Source: an uncultured Bacteroidota bacterium
GTDB taxonomy: Bacteria; Bacteroidota; Bacteroidia; Chitinophagales; Chitinophagaceae
Reading direction: 5' to 3'
Assembly: GCA_946887345.1 (NCBI GenBank)
Contig: CAMPKR010000146.1
Span: 1-6,403 of the forward strand
DNA: 6,403 bases
Part shown: piece after piece, positions 4,959 to 6,403 of the stretch
Layout of the letters: every line of letters begins with the position of its first letter
Numbering within the stretch: position 1 is the stretch's first letter
Translations under genes and position numbers: made by a program
Notes under the pieces: generated by a model
What the model was told of the DNA's origin: nothing
Databases searched by the model: none
What the model saw: only the letters and a program-made list of their open reading frames with translations

Positions 4959-6403
4959 ATGCGAATTATTTCTATGCTTTTCAGCCTGTTGTTTTTCGGA
5001 TCGCAGGCCATTGCAGCCGGCAGGATAAGCGGAAAGGTTACGGACGAAAAAACAGGTGAACCAGTAATAGGCGCCACTGTGGTAGTAAAGGGCACACCAA
5101 ACGGTGCCTCAACCGATATTGATGGTAATTTCACCATCAGCAGTGCTGCAGGTACCTATACGGTTGAAGTAAAGTATATAGGCTACCAGCCAAAAGAAGT
5201 GACCAACGTAAAAGTAGCTGCCACGGGTGTAACCAATCTTAATATTGCAATCTCCGAGTCGTCTAACACCACGCTGAACGAAGTGGTGGTTCGATCTACG
5301 CTGAAAAAGGAGAATGTAAATGCGCTGTATGTGCTGCAAAAGAACAATGTATCAGTATCGAGCGGTATTTCTGCAGATATCATTCAACGTTCACCGGACC
5401 GCAATACAGGAGAGGTGCTGAAGCGCGTGAGCGGCGCCAGTCTGCAAAACGGTAAGTTCGTAATCATCCGCGGACTGAACGACAGGTACAACACCGCTAT
5501 GGTGAACGGCGCGCAGATGCCCAGTACCGAGCCGGACCGCAAAGCCTTTTCTTTTGATATCATACCGTCGAACCTGATAGACAATATCATCATCAGTAAA
5601 ACTGCTTCACCGGACATGCCCGGCGACTTTGCCGGAGGCGTAGTGCAGGTGCTGACCAAGGATGTGCCCGAAGAGAATTTCCTGAACGCGGGCCTGGCAT
5701 TGGGTTATAATACGCAGTCCACGTTTAAAGATTTTACTTCCGGTGAGCGCGTGGCGGGAGATCATATGGGCTTTGGGAACAGCCAGAATGCTTTGCCGTC
5801 TTCATTTGGGAGTACTTATACCGAGTACCGCTCCATGAGCAAGGACGAACGCGTTTCTGTTGCGAAGACTCTGCCGAACAATTTTGGCACAAATACTACC
5901 CAGGCGCTGCCCAATACATCTCTTCAATTATCGTGGGGAAACTCGCATAAGTTTAAGAAAGGCGGGAAGTTAGGAAGTGTTGTTGGGCTTTCGTACCGCA
6001 ATGGTTATAGCGCAATACCTGACTTTCGCAGGGCCACCTGGCAGGTGGGCTCCAATAATGCCGATGCTAGTGATAATGTAAGCAAGCATTCTTCATCGCT
6101 GGCGGGGCTGGCAAATATCTCTTATGTCTCGGCCAAATCAAAGATATCGTTCAGGAATTTGTTTAATGCACTGCACGACCAGACCAACTATTCCAGGGGT
6201 GGTTACAACGATGGCCAATTGCTTCATACAGAGGGCTATTCAACCATACCCTACGACAGAAAAATGTATAACAGCCAGTTAGAAGGTGATCATTCCTTCG
6301 GAAAGAAAAATATAAAGTTCACCTGGAACCTGAACTATTCAATGCTGAACGCTTCCCAGCACGATCTGCGTACTGTATTTTATAACAGACCCTACCAGAA
6401 AGA
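4959..6403 (+). CDS. TonB-dependent outer membrane receptor, N-terminal part (3' end outside window)
   Basis: The frame is open from ATG 4959 to the window edge, 481 complete codons. A Sec signal peptide (M-R, then the hydrophobic stretch I3-G14) probably ends at A17-I-A19. Residues about 22-98 form a carboxypeptidase-regulatory-like beta-sandwich (G-R-I-S-G-K-V-T-D, P-V-I-G-A-T-V-V-V-K-G-T, D-I-D-G-N-F-T-I). L-N-E-V-V-V (106-111) resembles a Bacteroidota TonB box. The plug domain spans about 117-236, with V-L-K-R-V-S-G (153-159), R-G-L-N-D-R-Y-N (171-178), N-G-A-Q-M-P-S-T-E-P (183-192) and D-M-P-G-D-F-A-G-G (219-227). The start of the beta-barrel follows. This is the plug type of non-SusC receptors with an R-G-L-x-x-R-Y motif, typically 900-1000 residues. 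It would import a siderophore, peptide, glycan or similar ligand using TonB energy; the ligand is unknown. A leader with GAAAAAATC replaces a Shine-Dalgarno site. Whether a lipoprotein partner follows cannot be seen. Confidence 0.93.
   Translation, partial: MRIISMLFSLLFFGSQAIAAGRISGKVTDEKTGEPVIGATVVVKGTPNGASTDIDGNFTISSAAGTYTVEVKYIGYQPKEVTNVKVAATGVTNLNIAISESSNTTLNEVVVRSTLKKENVNALYVLQKNNVSVSSGISADIIQRSPDRNTGEVLKRVSGASLQNGKFVIIRGLNDRYNTAMVNGAQMPSTEPDRKAFSFDIIPSNLIDNIIISKTASPDMPGDFAGGVVQVLTKDVPEENFLNAGLALGYNTQSTFKDFTSGERVAGDHMGFGNSQNALPSSFGSTYTEYRSMSKDERVSVAKTLPNNFGTNTTQALPNTSLQLSWGNSHKFKKGGKLGSVVGLSYRNGYSAIPDFRRATWQVGSNNADASDNVSKHSSSLAGLANISYVSAKSKISFRNLFNALHDQTNYSRGGYNDGQLLHTEGYSTIPYDRKMYNSQLEGDHSFGKKNIKFTWNLNYSMLNASQHDLRTVFYNRPYQK

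Noticed and set aside
4949..5659. Four minus-strand open frames opposite the TonB receptor gene
   Set aside because: They overlap the signal peptide, N-terminal domain and plug of an uninterrupted receptor frame and have no promoter or family resemblance.
1..6403. CRISPR array, tRNA, rRNA, insertion sequence or phage-related genes
   Set aside because: I saw no regularly spaced repeats, cloverleaf-like segments, transposase motifs or terminal inverted repeats; coding sequence accounts for nearly all of the window.

Overview
The window looks like an ordinary chromosomal stretch from a Bacteroidota bacterium, most likely of the Chitinophagaceae type. Three things point there: the protein families (a TonB-dependent receptor with a carboxypeptidase-regulatory-like N-terminal domain, a lipoprotein of a Bacteroidota-type uncharacterised family, and a class III aminotransferase starting MNNRQLF), A-rich leaders in place of Shine-Dalgarno sites, and matches to the Bacteroidota -7 promoter element TAnnTTTG. 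The genus assignment is inference from recalled protein similarity, not from a search.

Layout: (1) 2-181, + strand, the last 59 codons of a TolC-family outer membrane efflux protein. (2) 182-253, a C/G-run palindromic repeat followed by an intrinsic terminator that belongs to the minus strand and overlaps the stop codon of the next gene. (3) 239-2571, minus strand, a two-gene unit transcribed ugd then UDP-glucuronate decarboxylase, 17 nt apart. (4) 2572-2725, a divergent intergenic region with a promoter element for ugd and a 15-bp palindrome. (5) 2726-3541, + strand, a lipoprotein of unknown function. (6) 3561-3588, a bidirectional terminator between convergent genes. (7) 3591-4763, minus strand, a PLP-dependent class III aminotransferase. 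(8) 4764-4958, a divergent intergenic region. (9) 4959-6403, + strand, the N-terminal half of a TonB-dependent receptor that runs off the window.

The only clear pathway is UDP-glucose to UDP-glucuronate (Ugd) to UDP-xylose (UXS), which supplies sugar nucleotides for a surface or secreted glycan. No glycosyltransferase or polysaccharide export gene lies beside it here. The other genes appear to be separate transcription units. I did not find a convincing new system. The least explained items are the uncharacterised lipoprotein, a near-leaderless promoter arrangement at the aminotransferase, and small palindromes or repeats in the two divergent promoter regions.
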